From Leptospira terpstrae serovar Hualin str. LT 11-33 = ATCC 700639 (GTDB lineage Bacteria > Spirochaetota > Leptospiria > Leptospirales > Leptospiraceae): 64,000 bases of DNA. The stretch is taken from NCBI RefSeq assembly GCF_000332495.1, contig NZ_AOGW02000023.1, positions 62,001-126,000 on the forward strand. Direction: 5' to 3'. The position numbers were made by a program, and so were the translations under genes. The first letter of the stretch is position 1. Every line of letters starts with the position of its first letter. The notes under the pieces are model-generated. The model searched no databases, was not told the DNA's origin, and worked only from the letters and a program-made list of their open reading frames with translations. Of this stretch, positions 16,475 to 26,365 are shown piece after piece.

Positions 16475-17152
16475 CTAAATCCTAAAAAAATCTTCCTTAA
16501 ACCCTTTTTCACCAAGCCATTTACTTTGCAAAAGATTATATCCAACAATTTCAAAGTCACGAGAAATCCATTTTCTATATTTTTTTTTGGACCTCGAGAA
16601 TGCATATGGATCAGTAAAAGACATTTCTTCTTTCATCACCGCATAGTCTTCGTTTGTTGGAACGGTAAAATATAAATAATTACAATACTTTGCCATTTTT
16701 TCTAAAACACCGGGAATCATTCCATCAGGTAGGTATTGAATGACAGAATTACAAATCCCAAGTTCCACAGGTTCTTTTTCAAGCTTAGGAAGTTTCAGAG
16801 TTTCTAAAGATTCATGATACAAATGGAATTTGTCAGAACGTTTCACCCAATCTTTTTTCTTTAGATCTTCAAAAGCTTCTTTGGAGGCATCGACTGCATA
16901 TACTTTTACCGGAGAAAAGGTTTTTACCATCTCCCGAAGGAGAATTGCCTTCCCAAATCCAAAGTCCGCCATTTTGTAAACGGGGATTTCCATCAGTTGG
17001 AAAAGTGCTCTTAAATACTCAGCATGTTGTTTTGCATTGTAAGATCCATCTACATCCAGTCCATTGCCATAAATGTCCGTCCAATAAGAACCATCGAACT
17101 CTTTGCCATTTTTACCCAAACCAAAGTTCTTTTTGTTCAAAAAACTCTTCAC
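16475..17152 (-). CDS. Class I SAM-dependent methyltransferase
   Basis: The 225-residue protein has the methyltransferase Rossmann core: ADFGFGKAILLREMV is a motif I variant, VYAVDASKEAF is the acidic strand-2 end, and LGICNSVIQYLPD is motif IV. The substrate is unknown. Its ATG overlaps the last base of the stop codon of the preceding J-domain-like protein gene, so translation is probably coupled and the two products may work together. Confidence 0.8.
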   Translation of the reverse strand: MKSFLNKKNFGLGKNGKEFDGSYWTDIYGNGLDVDGSYNAKQHAEYLRALFQLMEIPVYKMADFGFGKAILLREMVKTFSPVKVYAVDASKEAFEDLKKKDWVKRSDKFHLYHESLETLKLPKLEKEPVELGICNSVIQYLPDGMIPGVLEKMAKYCNYLYFTVPTNEDYAVMKEEMSFTDPYAFSRSKKKYRKWISRDFEIVGYNLLQSKWLGEKGFKEDFFRI

Positions 17153-18306
17153 TAAAATTGAACTCCTAAACTTTGTAATTCACGTATCATTTCTTTGATG
17201 TATTTTGGATCTTTGGTTAGCTCATCAACTTCCTTTTCAAAGGTTTTTGTTACCATTTGGTTGTCGATTTTTACTCGCTTTAAATATGTATTTAAAGTTT
17301 CTTTTGTGATTTTTTTATCTGAAAAATCTGCCATTAGGGGATGGGAAAAAAATCTCTGGCGAATCGAATCTTCTAATTCGCGTATTTTTGATTTGATGAT
17401 TCCGACAAACCGTTTAATGGATGTATCATGAAACGAAACATCTGTTTGTTGGTTAGGAATGAGTTCATCCACTTGCAATTTGATTTCTAAAATTTCTGCA
17501 ATATTCATATTGTCTCTTGCACCAGAAAGTTTGGTCATGAGTTTGGATTTTTTTTCTCGTAACGTAGGATCCTGTTCTTTGTCAGGGTGGATGAGTTTGG
17601 CTAAATTTTTAAATAATGTGTTGATATCTGTGCTTAACAGGCGTTCCGATTCTAGAATTTTTTTTTCTTTTTCGGATTGTGATTTTGTTTTTTTGCGTTC
17701 ACCTGACGTTGAACCTCTACCTTTAAAATATTCCGAGCGGTATTCTTCATATTTTTCACGAAATTCTCTATACTTTTCTTCGTGAGATTCCCTCTCTTCT
17801 TCAGAATCAAACCCAGTTCGATTCATATCATCTAAATCAATTTCGATTCCAAATGTATTTTTGATCCTAGATTCCATTTGGTTTTTATAGCGAAGCCTTT
17901 CCATTCTTTCAAACTTCGTTTCTAAAACATCGCGATACTTTCCGTAGAAGGTTGTATCTTCCAAAATAGAATCTGTACAGATATCAAGTAAATACCTGCG
18001 TAAAAATTCCCTTTGCATTTTGCCGAAGGAAAGTTTTTCTTCGAGTAGGATGGCACACATCAGTTCGAAACGAGTCCGTTCTAATTGTTTTTGTTTTTCC
18101 AATTCGGGTAAAACATCATTTAAATACGTTTCATTCACAAGTTGAAACAAAGGTTCAATTTCTTTATTACGTTCTAAGGTTTCCTTATGTTTTCGTAATG
18201 CGTCGTTAAATTCTTTTTGTGCTTTGGTTTGGTTGGAAGACACTCCCGTCCAAATGAGAGTTTCCTCTGTGATCACAGGATTTGGTTTGGATTTTTGTTT
18301 TGGCAT
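17152..18306 (-). CDS. Coiled-coil protein with degenerate J-domain-like segment
   Basis: This 384-residue charged, helical protein contains DINTLFKNLAKLIHPDKEQD around residues 230-250. The HPDK tetrapeptide preceded by a KNLAKLI helix is the core of a DnaJ J-domain, which stimulates Hsp70 ATPase. A Ser/Lys/Glu-rich coiled-coil lies before it and another helical region follows. No signal peptide or membrane span is visible. It is the first gene of a two-gene unit with the methyltransferase. A true J-domain function is a hypothesis, resting mainly on HPDK. Confidence 0.65.
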   Translation of the reverse strand: MPKQKSKPNPVITEETLIWTGVSSNQTKAQKEFNDALRKHKETLERNKEIEPLFQLVNETYLNDVLPELEKQKQLERTRFELMCAILLEEKLSFGKMQREFLRRYLLDICTDSILEDTTFYGKYRDVLETKFERMERLRYKNQMESRIKNTFGIEIDLDDMNRTGFDSEEERESHEEKYREFREKYEEYRSEYFKGRGSTSGERKKTKSQSEKEKKILESERLLSTDINTLFKNLAKLIHPDKEQDPTLREKKSKLMTKLSGARDNMNIAEILEIKLQVDELIPNQQTDVSFHDTSIKRFVGIIKSKIRELEDSIRQRFFSHPLMADFSDKKITKETLNTYLKRVKIDNQMVTKTFEKEVDELTKDPKYIKEMIRELQSLGVQF

Positions 18307-18311
18307 TTAAG

Positions 18312-18350
18312 AAAAAGAGGAAAGTCGCCAGATCACTTGTGGATCTGGCG
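18312..18350 (-). terminator. Rho-independent terminator of the aconitase gene
   Basis: CGCCAGATC (18326-18334) and GATCTGGCG (18342-18350) form a perfect 9-bp stem with a seven-base loop. On the minus strand it is followed by ACTTTCCTCTTTTTC, a U-rich tail, 27 bases after the aconitase stop codon. Confidence 0.85.
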
Positions 18351-18376
18351 ATGGTTCGAGGTTGTTCGCTAAAATC

Positions 18377-20632
18377 TTATGCTTTCATTAAATTCAAAGC
18401 AGCACCTGCTTTGAACCATTCGATTTGTTGCGCATTGTAAGTATGGTTCACAGGAATTTCATCCTTTTTTCCATCCTTATGATTGAATACGAGTGTTAAA
18501 GGTTTCCCTTCTGCAAAACTGGTTAGTCCTACAATATCAATCACATCGTCTTCTTGGATTTTATCGTAATCTTCTTTGTTTGCAAAGGTAAGTGCCAACA
18601 TCCCTTGTTTTTTTAAGTTTGTTTCGTGGATACGAGCAAACGATTTTACAAGTACGGCTCTTACACCTAAATGTCTTGGTTCCATAGCAGCATGTTCACG
18701 AGACGAACCTTCTCCATAGTTTTCATCACCAACAACAATCGATCCAATCCCTTGGGCTTTGTAAGCTCTTTGGGTTTGTGGAACAGGTTCATAGTTTCCA
18801 GTGAGTTGGTTTTTCACCTCATTGGTTTTACTATTGAAGATGTTTGTCGCACCGATGAGTAAGTTATTGGAGATATTGTCCAAGTGACCACGGAATTTAA
18901 GCCATGGACCTGCCATTGAGATATGGTCCGTTGTACATTTTCCTTTGGCTTTGATGAGAAGTTTTAAACCTTTGAGATCCGTTCCTTCCCATGCTTTAAA
19001 TGGGGCTAAGAGTTGCAGTCTAGTAGAAGCTGGATCCACAATCACTTGCACTCCTGAACCGTCGGCAGCAGGAGCAATAAAACCTGCATCCTCTACCGCA
19101 AAACCTTTGCTAGGCAGTTCTTCCCCTGTAGGAGGATCCAATTTGACTTGTTCCCCTTTTTCATTGGTGAGAGTGTCTGTCAGTGGATTGAATCCTAAAT
19201 CTCCCGCAATGGCAAGAGCGGTTGTGATTTCCGGGGAAGCCACAAAGGCATAAGTGTTTGGATTTCCATCTTGGCGTGCTTGGAAGTTTCGGTTAAAGGA
19301 GTGAACAATCGTGTTCTTTTCTTTTTTATCCGCACCGACACGAGACCACATTCCAATACAAGGACCACAAGCATTGGAAAATACTTTGGCGCCAATTTTA
19401 TGGAAGGAATCAATGAATCCATCTCTTTGGATGGTGTAACGAACCAGTTCCGATCCAGGTGTGATGGTAAACTCAGCTTTGGTTTTTAAACCTTTCGCTG
19501 CGACTTGTTTGGCAAGGGAGGCAGCTCTTGAAATATCTTCATAAGAAGAGTTGGTACAAGAACCAATAAGACCTACTTCTACTTTGAGGGGCCAACCATT
19601 CTTAATGGCTTCTTCTTTCATCTTAGAGATAGGAGTGGCAAGGTCAGGAGTGAAAGGTCCGTTTACATATGGCTCTAAAGTATTGAGATCAATTTCAATG
19701 ACTTGGTCAAAGTATTTGGAAGGATCTGCATACACTTCTGGGTCAGCGGTAAGGTGAGTTTTGTATTTGTTGGCAAGATCAGCCACATCACTTCTGTTAG
19801 TAGACCTTAAGTATCTTTCCATTGATTCATCATAACCGAAAGTGGAAGTGGTTGCCCCAATTTCCGCGCCCATGTTACAGATTGTACCTTTTCCAGTACA
19901 AGAAAGTGCCTCAGCTCCAGGACCAAAGTATTCTACGATGGCACCGGTTCCCCCTTTTACAGTTAAGATCCCAGCTACTTTTAAGATAACGTCTTTTGCG
20001 GAAGTCCAACCATTCAGTTTTCCTGTGAGTTTGACACCAATGGCCTTTGGCCACTTGAGCTCCCAAGCAAGGCCCGCCATCACATCACAAGCGTCAGCTC
20101 CACCCACACCAATCGCAACCATCCCAAGACCACCAGCATTCACTGTATGGGAGTCAGTTCCAATCATCATCCCTCCAGGGAAGGCATAGTTTTCTAAAAC
20201 CACTTGGTGGATGATACCAGCACCTGGTTTCCAAAAACCGATTCCATATTTGTTAGAGACTGAGGATAAAAAATCATATACTTCTTTGTTTTCTTTCACA
20301 GCAACACCGAGATCCGCACCAGATTCGTCTTTTGCCGTGATTAAGTGGTCACAGTGAACGGTAGAAGGTACCGCTACTTTTTTACGACCTGCTTGCATAA
20401 ATTGGAGAAGCGCCATTTGCGCTGTTGCGTCTTGCATTGCCACCCGGTCTGGTGCAAAATCTACATAGTCGACACCGCGACCAAAACTCTTTGTTGGATT
20501 TCCATCCCAAAGGTGGTTGTATAAAATCTTCTCTGTAAGTGTGAGGGGCCGACCCACTACCTTCCTGGCTTGTGTGATGGCCGCTTCCATTTTGGAATAA
20601 CGTGCCGCAATCATTTCTATATCAAATGCCAT
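18377..20632 (-). CDS. acnA: Aconitate hydratase (mitochondrial-type aconitase)
   Basis: The 751-residue protein is a 4Fe-4S aconitase that interconverts citrate and isocitrate in the TCA cycle. It carries the cluster-ligand Cys in [13 protein letters not shown] and the CxxC pair in [11 protein letters not shown], plus the substrate-binding segment [13 protein letters not shown] and the C-terminal swivel domain with [19 protein letters not shown]. Length and sequence style match the mitochondrial-type enzyme rather than AcnB. It has its own terminator. Aconitase is reported on chromosome II in Leptospira interrogans, which agrees with the replicon assignment made here. Confidence 0.95.
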   Translation of the reverse strand: MAFDIEMIAARYSKMEAAITQARKVVGRPLTLTEKILYNHLWDGNPTKSFGRGVDYVDFAPDRVAMQDATAQMALLQFMQAGRKKVAVPSTVHCDHLITAKDESGADLGVAVKENKEVYDFLSSVSNKYGIGFWKPGAGIIHQVVLENYAFPGGMMIGTDSHTVNAGGLGMVAIGVGGADACDVMAGLAWELKWPKAIGVKLTGKLNGWTSAKDVILKVAGILTVKGGTGAIVEYFGPGAEALSCTGKGTICNMGAEIGATTSTFGYDESMERYLRSTNRSDVADLANKYKTHLTADPEVYADPSKYFDQVIEIDLNTLEPYVNGPFTPDLATPISKMKEEAIKNGWPLKVEVGLIGSCTNSSYEDISRAASLAKQVAAKGLKTKAEFTITPGSELVRYTIQRDGFIDSFHKIGAKVFSNACGPCIGMWSRVGADKKEKNTIVHSFNRNFQARQDGNPNTYAFVASPEITTALAIAGDLGFNPLTDTLTNEKGEQVKLDPPTGEELPSKGFAVEDAGFIAPAADGSGVQVIVDPASTRLQLLAPFKAWEGTDLKGLKLLIKAKGKCTTDHISMAGPWLKFRGHLDNISNNLLIGATNIFNSKTNEVKNQLTGNYEPVPQTQRAYKAQGIGSIVVGDENYGEGSSREHAAMEPRHLGVRAVLVKSFARIHETNLKKQGMLALTFANKEDYDKIQEDDVIDIVGLTSFAEGKPLTLVFNHKDGKKDEIPVNHTYNAQQIEWFKAGAALNLMKA

Positions 20633-20741
20633 CTGAACCTCTTATACCTATCAGACCGCAGGAAAAAAGGGAATCAATCGAAAATTAAACTACAAGTGCT
20701 AAAATCAGTAAAATTGGCTCAAAGTGAGAACCAGTATCTTT

Positions 20742-21242
20742 TTAGCCGTCAATACGGACATAAACTTCGTCGGCTTTGAGGATAAGGCCTGATTTGATTT
20801 CGATAAGGCGGGTATTGACAAAAACACCATCTTGGTATGGAGTCACAATTCCTGTAATGATCACGTCTAGTTTTAAAACATCACCTATTTTCCGCAAGGT
20901 GGCGGTATCTGTTGGTGCATCCAATCCAAGCCCCGCTTCTTTTAAGACCTTTTGGTTTGCCAATCGGTCTAAGATTTGGAACCGATCTTTTTTAACGAGT
21001 TCTGTAGTTAGTTTTTCTGCAAGGATATCGCCATAGGGACTTTTTTTACCTTCATTGTCTAAAAATGTCAAAACCACTAGGCGTTGCGGTTGGAAATAAA
21101 ATCCTTTTTCAGAAAGAGATGAGGCCAATTGTTCTAGCGGTGGGACTGTTGTTTTTTTTGGTTTGGATTCTCTTTCCTCTCCCAAATAACAAGCGCTAAT
21201 GCTAAATAGAAAAAACAATAAAACTAGTTTTTTAAAACGCAA
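20742..21242 (-). CDS. FlgO-like outer-membrane lipoprotein
   Basis: From a TTG at 21242 the product is a 166-residue lipoprotein: RFKKLVLLFFLFSISAC is a signal with a lipobox ending in Cys. The mature part matches the FlgO domain (LVVLTFLDNEGKKSPYGDILAEKLTTELVKKDRFQILDR, LKLDVIITGIVTPYQDGVFVNTRLIEIKSG). FlgO is an outer-membrane lipoprotein tied to flagellar function in Vibrio, but FlgO-like domains are widespread and no flagellar genes are near. GGGATGGAAC gives a ribosome site. The gene starts inside the last codons of the preceding gene, so it is translationally coupled; the longer frame to 21314 is not supported. Confidence 0.75.
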   Translation of the reverse strand: MRFKKLVLLFFLFSISACYLGEERESKPKKTTVPPLEQLASSLSEKGFYFQPQRLVVLTFLDNEGKKSPYGDILAEKLTTELVKKDRFQILDRLANQKVLKEAGLGLDAPTDTATLRKIGDVLKLDVIITGIVTPYQDGVFVNTRLIEIKSGLILKADEVYVRIDG

Positions 21243-22251
21243 GTTCCATCCCAAGTGAAGTAACATATTCATAAAACGATTTTCCATTAAAGCCATTCCC
21301 ATACATAAAACCACCGGGAACCCCTATCAGCATACCGTCTTTATAGAATTGGTTCTGGAAATTCAAAAAAAAAGTAGTTTTTAGTTTTCCGGGATGTTTG
21401 CCACGAAAGGAGGCAGAGAAGGTTTCCGGGGATCTACCATTTTGGTCTTTGACTTGTAGTAGCGGATCATTAAAAACATTGAAAATTTGGTTCCCCACAT
21501 AAAGAGAATAGTTCTTAGAAGATCCCAAAAAAAAGATAAAACCCAAAGAAGCAATGTCTTGCGCAGGAGAAAAACCCATCTGTCCATTTGGAATGGAACC
21601 TGGACGGGTATTGACAAAGTTGTATTTAACATTTAATTGGACTTTGTCGCTACCAAAAAAAAAAGAAAACTTCCCACCATCGGCACCATAGGCTGTCACC
21701 GGGTTTTCCGTTTTCACATTGTATACAGACGTTTGTACTTTTAGAAATTGGGCTGGTGAAAAACTTCCTTGGTATTCATACAATTGTTTTGGATCGACCA
21801 ATAATCTTTTATTGGAATCCATCTGACGAAAGATAAGGGCTACAGATGGGTGGACTGGTGTAGTTAAATTTGGTTGTGCTAACGAAGGTTCGCCGCTTTG
21901 TTTGGCATCCCAAATATTTACCGACTGTGGTGAAATATCAAAATCTAACTTTGTTCCCGAATTTGTATTTGGATTCCACTTTGTCGGACCTGTCCCATCT
22001 TTTTTAGAATCAGTCAAAAGAATCAATGAAAGAGATTTCAAATGGTTTGAGGATCCGGAAGGTTCGACATTTCGTTTTTTGGAATTAGTATTGTTTTGTA
22101 TGGTATGTAAATCATGCCCACCAAACTCTCGTGAGTCGGGAGGGTTTACTTCTCTAATCGTTGGATCTTTTATAGGAGCAATAAAAACGACACCTAAAAG
22201 ACCTAAACCTGAGAATAAGGAAACAAATACCGAAGATTTCGGGGAGTACAT
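21232..22251 (-). CDS. Predicted outer-membrane or envelope protein, 339 aa
   Basis: I do not recognise a named family. The N-terminus has one hydrophobic segment (SSVFVSLFSGLGLLGVVFIAP) that may be a signal or anchor, then a low-complexity polar stretch to about residue 110. From there alternating hydrophobic residues suggest beta-strands (KFSFFFGSDKVQLNVKYNFV, SLGFIFFLGSSKNYSLYVGN, KTTFFLNFQNQFYKDG), and the chain ends ELAF with a terminal Phe, as outer-membrane barrels do. It is co-transcribed with the FlgO-like lipoprotein, whose start codon overlaps its end by 11 bases. Confidence 0.65.
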   Translation of the reverse strand: MYSPKSSVFVSLFSGLGLLGVVFIAPIKDPTIREVNPPDSREFGGHDLHTIQNNTNSKKRNVEPSGSSNHLKSLSLILLTDSKKDGTGPTKWNPNTNSGTKLDFDISPQSVNIWDAKQSGEPSLAQPNLTTPVHPSVALIFRQMDSNKRLLVDPKQLYEYQGSFSPAQFLKVQTSVYNVKTENPVTAYGADGGKFSFFFGSDKVQLNVKYNFVNTRPGSIPNGQMGFSPAQDIASLGFIFFLGSSKNYSLYVGNQIFNVFNDPLLQVKDQNGRSPETFSASFRGKHPGKLKTTFFLNFQNQFYKDGMLIGVPGGFMYGNGFNGKSFYEYVTSLGMELAF

Positions 22252-22303
22252 AAAGAAACTGTAGAAACATATTTCCTAAATTCCTACGAATGTAAATCTA
22301 TTT

Positions 22304-23344
22304 TTAAAATAGGAACATTGAATCTCCATAAGAATAAAAACGAAACCCGTTCTTCAATGCATACCGATAAGAATCCAACACAAGTTGAGTCGTAGCGAAG
22401 GCACTGACAAGGAGGAGAAGGCTAGACTTTGGAAGGTGAAAATTTGTAATGAGTCCTTGTACAGATTGGATTCTGTCTCCGGGCGACAAAAAGATGTCAG
22501 TTTGACTTGCTCCTACCTTATATTTCTGTATTTGAGAATCAAATACAGTTTCTAAAACCCTGAGTGTGGTTGTACCTACTGCAATGATCCGCCTACCTTC
22601 CCTTCTAGCATCGTTTAACTTTGTTGCGGTGGATTCAGAAACTAAGTAGTTCTCCCTGTGGAGTGTCTTAGTCTGCCATTGTTCGGCGGTAAGAGGACGA
22701 AATGTCCCATAACCAATTTGTAACTCTACTGGCAAAAACTCTGCACCAATTTTACGAAGGTTCTCTTTCAACTCTTCCGTAAAATGCAAACCAGCAGTGG
22801 GTGCCGCCACAGATCCAGATCGCTCGGCAAAGATCGTTTGGTAACGTACTTTGTCTTCCTCCGTTACATCTCTTTTGAGGTAAGGAGGAATGGGAATGTT
22901 TCCAAAGATCTCAAAATCTGCATCAGATATGGATCTTTCGGAAAATAAATTCGAAAGTTCTTCTTTAGGTCCATAGTAGGAAAACTGGAAATTCTTATAA
23001 CCCACAGGGAAAAGTTTATCACCTAACTTTAATTTGGCCCTATTTTTTAGAATACATAACCAAACCTGATGGTTTGAATCTTCTGGTTCCAAAAAGATCG
23101 ATTCGTGGATTCGTCCCGATTCTACCTGTAAAAAAACTCGGCGGTAAGATACTTTCGTCTCATTGTATACAAAAACATCTCCGGATCGCACCAGTGTGAT
23201 AATGTCCCGAAATAATGGGGCTTCCCAATATTTTGATTTAGTTTTGTCAACGACCAAAAGACGCGACTCATCCCTAGTTTCTAAGGGAAATTTGGCAATT
23301 TGTTCTTCTGGTAGGTGGAAATCGTATTCCTGTAAAAAATCCAT
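22304..23344 (-). CDS. queA: tRNA preQ1(34) S-adenosylmethionine ribosyltransferase-isomerase QueA
   Basis: The 346-residue cytosolic enzyme transfers and isomerises ribose from SAM to preQ1-tRNA, giving epoxyqueuosine. It matches QueA throughout: YDFHLPEEQIAKFPLETRDESRLLV at the start, GSVAAPTAGLHFTEEL in the middle, and GATQTDIFL-like ASQTDIFLSPGDR with NFHLPKSSLLLLVSAF near the end. The ATG at 23344 gives the usual length; the frame extends ten codons upstream without merit. It is divergent from the GT87 gene at 23408. Confidence 0.95.
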   Translation of the reverse strand: MDFLQEYDFHLPEEQIAKFPLETRDESRLLVVDKTKSKYWEAPLFRDIITLVRSGDVFVYNETKVSYRRVFLQVESGRIHESIFLEPEDSNHQVWLCILKNRAKLKLGDKLFPVGYKNFQFSYYGPKEELSNLFSERSISDADFEIFGNIPIPPYLKRDVTEEDKVRYQTIFAERSGSVAAPTAGLHFTEELKENLRKIGAEFLPVELQIGYGTFRPLTAEQWQTKTLHRENYLVSESTATKLNDARREGRRIIAVGTTTLRVLETVFDSQIQKYKVGASQTDIFLSPGDRIQSVQGLITNFHLPKSSLLLLVSAFATTQLVLDSYRYALKNGFRFYSYGDSMFLF

Positions 23345-23407
23345 CTTTGTATAGCCTTGGGAAAACCTTGTCAATTAACCAGAAATATTGGGAATGGTAG
23401 GAGAACT

Positions 23408-24700
23408 ATGTGGAATTTTTTAGAAAACCTCGAGAAACGCGGAAAATGGATTTTGACTGTTTTACTTCTAATCCTTCTTGTAATCTCCGTTTCTAGGTCC
23501 AACCAAAAGTCCGATTTTTTGGACTATTACCATGCGGCAGAACGTTGGGGAACGGGTGAAAATCTATATCGCTTTGATGTGGCCTTTGAACTCCAAACCA
23601 AAATCAAAAGTATGGAAGACCTCTTTCGACCAGAAAACCTCCACCTACTTTCTGCTCTCCAAAACGAAACAGCAACCTATATCTACCCTCCTCTGTTTTC
23701 CTTTTTACTCATTCCTTTTACTTATCTCTCAGAACCAAATGCTTCCCTTGTATTTGAGCTTTTGAGTTGGCTCTCTTTATTGGGAATTCTATACCTCGTT
23801 TTTCAAAATAAAGAACTATCCAATACAAACTCGAAGTTCCCCTATTTGCTACTATTTGCAGCCTTAGTATTTAATTTTCGATTTTTAGAAAGCCATATTC
23901 AAAACAACCAAGTAGGGCTCATGCTAATCTTACTTGTGTTAGTTTCAATTACAGTAAAATCTCATTGGCAAAGTGGACTACTCCTAGCTCTAGCAGTGAG
24001 TATTAAAATTACACCCTTAGTTTTTTTGTTTGTCTTTGTTTATGAAAAAAAATACACTCGAATCTTTTGGTTTTTCGTTGGAATTCTAGTTTGGAATGCA
24101 CTTCCTCTCCTTTATCATTGGGACTATACCATCCAAATGACAACAGAATGGATTACAAAAATTTTAGGAAATGCCTTTAGCAACCCACTACTTCGTTCCT
24201 GGAAAAACAACCAATCTTTAAGTTCCACATTAGCAAAGTACTTTGTGTCCGGTGCAGATATGATGAACCAACCAACGTATGGAATGCCGATTACGAATCT
24301 TTCTTTATCTACATTGAAAATTATTCAACTCTTCTTTATGCTTTTGTTTGGAATTCCACTTTTACTGCTTTGGAGAAAGAAAAACAAAAAGTGGGAAATC
24401 ATTTCTTTATTGTTTTTAATTTCCGCCCTATTTAGTGGGATTAGTTGGGTGCATAGTTATATCATTTGCCTTATACCAATCTATTTTATTTTAGATCGAG
24501 TTACAAATATCAAAAATAATCAAAAAGAACTTTATATTCTTCTTTTTATATTGAGTTTGCCTCTACTCGCTCATAGAACCTTTGTTGGATCAAAAATAGA
24601 AGCTGCCCTCTCTATGTTTTCTGTTTTATTTTATACGACCAGTCTCTTGTATTTCTATATTGTAAGGTTTGCATTCCATGAAACAGAAAATCGGAATTGA
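23408..24700 (+). CDS. Glycosyltransferase family 87 (DUF2029) membrane mannosyltransferase-like
   Basis: The 430-residue protein is a GT-C-fold membrane enzyme with about ten spans. After the first span the sequence SDFLDYYHAAERWGTGENLYRF resembles the catalytic acidic loop of GT87 mannosyltransferases, which use polyprenyl-phosphate sugars on the outer face of the inner membrane. TAGGAGAAC precedes the ATG at 23408. It is the first gene of a seven-gene plus-strand cluster with tight spacing or overlaps. The sugar and acceptor are unknown. Confidence 0.82.
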   Translation: MWNFLENLEKRGKWILTVLLLILLVISVSRSNQKSDFLDYYHAAERWGTGENLYRFDVAFELQTKIKSMEDLFRPENLHLLSALQNETATYIYPPLFSFLLIPFTYLSEPNASLVFELLSWLSLLGILYLVFQNKELSNTNSKFPYLLLFAALVFNFRFLESHIQNNQVGLMLILLVLVSITVKSHWQSGLLLALAVSIKITPLVFLFVFVYEKKYTRIFWFFVGILVWNALPLLYHWDYTIQMTTEWITKILGNAFSNPLLRSWKNNQSLSSTLAKYFVSGADMMNQPTYGMPITNLSLSTLKIIQLFFMLLFGIPLLLLWRKKNKKWEIISLLFLISALFSGISWVHSYIICLIPIYFILDRVTNIKNNQKELYILLFILSLPLLAHRTFVGSKIEAALSMFSVLFYTTSLLYFYIVRFAFHETENRN

Positions 24701-25766
24701 TGTTAGGCCACTCGCCTATGGGATGACTGGTAATTCTAGGTATTTAGCAGAGGTGTTGAAAGTCATCTTACCTAAACATAAAAACAAAGAATTTTTTCTG
24801 TATACGAATAAACCAATTCATCCAGTGTTCCAAAACTTGTTAGGATCCAATACAAAAGTAGTCCTAGAACCAAAAAACATTCCAGGTCCTATTTATCTAA
24901 ATTTCATTTTACCCAGACGTTTAAAACAAGATGGAGTGGAAGTTTTTTGGGGCACCATACAAATGTTACCATTTCTAAAACTCCCCATCCCAAGTTACGT
25001 CAACTATCATGACCTCAACTTCATCTCGGCTCCCGAAACCATGGCGAAATGGAACTACTGGCAACATAAATTCCTCTCTCCCATAACCATGAAAAATGCA
25101 GATAAAATCTTTTGTTTATCCAAAAATACAAAAGTAGAGATCTCCGCATTTCGTCCCGAATTTGAAAAAAAATGTCTCGTTGTCTACCCAGGTGTTAGCA
25201 AACAGACAACTTCCAAAATCAAAACCAAATTCCCCAAAGATTTTTTTCTTACCGTAGGTACCTTGGAACCTAGAAAAAATATCAATTGTTTAGTAGATGC
25301 ATTTTTAGAATTCAAAAGAAAAAACCCTAAGGATAAACATTCTTTACTCATCATGGGAAGAAAAGGATGGGGAGAAGAAGGAGAGTTTTTATATCAAAAA
25401 CTCTGTGATTCTAGTATCCAAACCAAAGGGATTCAGTTTATAGAAAAACCGGATGATGCCACTCTGGCTGAAGCGTTTAAACAGTGTAAGGCGTTCTTTT
25501 TCCCATCCTTACACGAAGGTTTTGGATTGCCCTTACTCGAAGCGATGTTGGAAGACAAACGTTGTGTTGCCTCTGACATCCCCGTGTTTAAAGAAATCCT
25601 ATCCGACAAATGTGATCTTTTTGTTCCCCCAAAAGAAACAAAAACTTGGACTCATAGTTTTGAATTGATGTCGGGACCAAAAAAATCCAGGTCCCCGAAA
25701 TTCCCCACCAAACAATGGACATGGGAAGAAACAGCTAAAAAAATAGAAGAGGTACTCTTTATATGA
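24678..25766 (+). CDS. Glycosyltransferase family 1/4 (GT-B)
   Basis: This 362-residue cytosolic GT-B enzyme has the N-terminal KIGIDVRPLAYGMTGNSRYLAEVLK typical of family 4 transferases and the nucleotide-sugar-binding C-domain with FFLTVGTLEPRKNINCLVDAF and FFFPSLHEGFGLPLLEAM, where the EGFGLPLLE Glu contacts the donor. The ATG at 24678 is preferred; the gene overlaps the GT87 gene by 23 bases, indicating coupling. It probably adds a hexose to an envelope glycan. Confidence 0.92.
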   Translation: MKQKIGIDVRPLAYGMTGNSRYLAEVLKVILPKHKNKEFFLYTNKPIHPVFQNLLGSNTKVVLEPKNIPGPIYLNFILPRRLKQDGVEVFWGTIQMLPFLKLPIPSYVNYHDLNFISAPETMAKWNYWQHKFLSPITMKNADKIFCLSKNTKVEISAFRPEFEKKCLVVYPGVSKQTTSKIKTKFPKDFFLTVGTLEPRKNINCLVDAFLEFKRKNPKDKHSLLIMGRKGWGEEGEFLYQKLCDSSIQTKGIQFIEKPDDATLAEAFKQCKAFFFPSLHEGFGLPLLEAMLEDKRCVASDIPVFKEILSDKCDLFVPPKETKTWTHSFELMSGPKKSRSPKFPTKQWTWEETAKKIEEVLFI

Positions 25767-26350
25767 AATTACTCAACAAATGGATCTCCCAATGGAAAGA
25801 ATTCCGTAGCAAAAAAGCAACTGCTTACTTTGGAACTTCACTGTATGATGAATTAACAGTGAACCCATTACCATCAGTTCTACTCATAACATTCGCAATC
25901 CTTTTTTTTGCTTATAGTTTACCTTATGCATTCTATTTAGGTAAGTTTTTTTATTGGTTTGTTGGGGTTTTGGAAATAACCAAAGTTTTAAAAATTCCAT
26001 TTTTGGATGAAATGAGGTATTACCATTACCTTTCTGTTTTTGTTTATTTTTACATTGCAGCTTCCCTACTAATTGACATTAGTCGCTTATTGAATCGATG
26101 GAACAAAAAAACTGTATTTGTGAAAAACGAAATTTGGCAAATCCAAAGATTTGGTTTTGGGAAAAAACTAATTAAATTTAACTTGGATGATGAAGGTTTG
26201 CAACTTGGATATGAACATGGTGGTCTCAGCGATTTTTTTGGATGGAATCGCATGGTTTGGGATAAAAATGGGAAAACTCTAATTGCCACTCCCTATTTTT
26301 TCCCTTACAAAAATAACAAAGCCATTGTGAATCGAATTTTAAAACGTTAG
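25763..26350 (+). CDS. Hypothetical membrane protein, 195 aa
   Basis: I do not recognise this protein. It has two or three hydrophobic segments (LPSVLLITFAILFFAYSLPY, LGKFFYWFVGVLEI, YLSVFVYFYIAASLLIDI) and a C-terminal domain of about 80 residues rich in Phe, Trp and Lys with short strands (VKNEIWQIQRFGFGKKLIKF, DEGLQLGYEHGG). Its ATG overlaps the stop codon of the glycosyltransferase gene by four bases, so it belongs to the glycan operon. Confidence 0.7.
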   Translation: MKLLNKWISQWKEFRSKKATAYFGTSLYDELTVNPLPSVLLITFAILFFAYSLPYAFYLGKFFYWFVGVLEITKVLKIPFLDEMRYYHYLSVFVYFYIAASLLIDISRLLNRWNKKTVFVKNEIWQIQRFGFGKKLIKFNLDDEGLQLGYEHGGLSDFFGWNRMVWDKNGKTLIATPYFFPYKNNKAIVNRILKR

Positions 26351-26365
26351 AGTGGGATTCTATAC

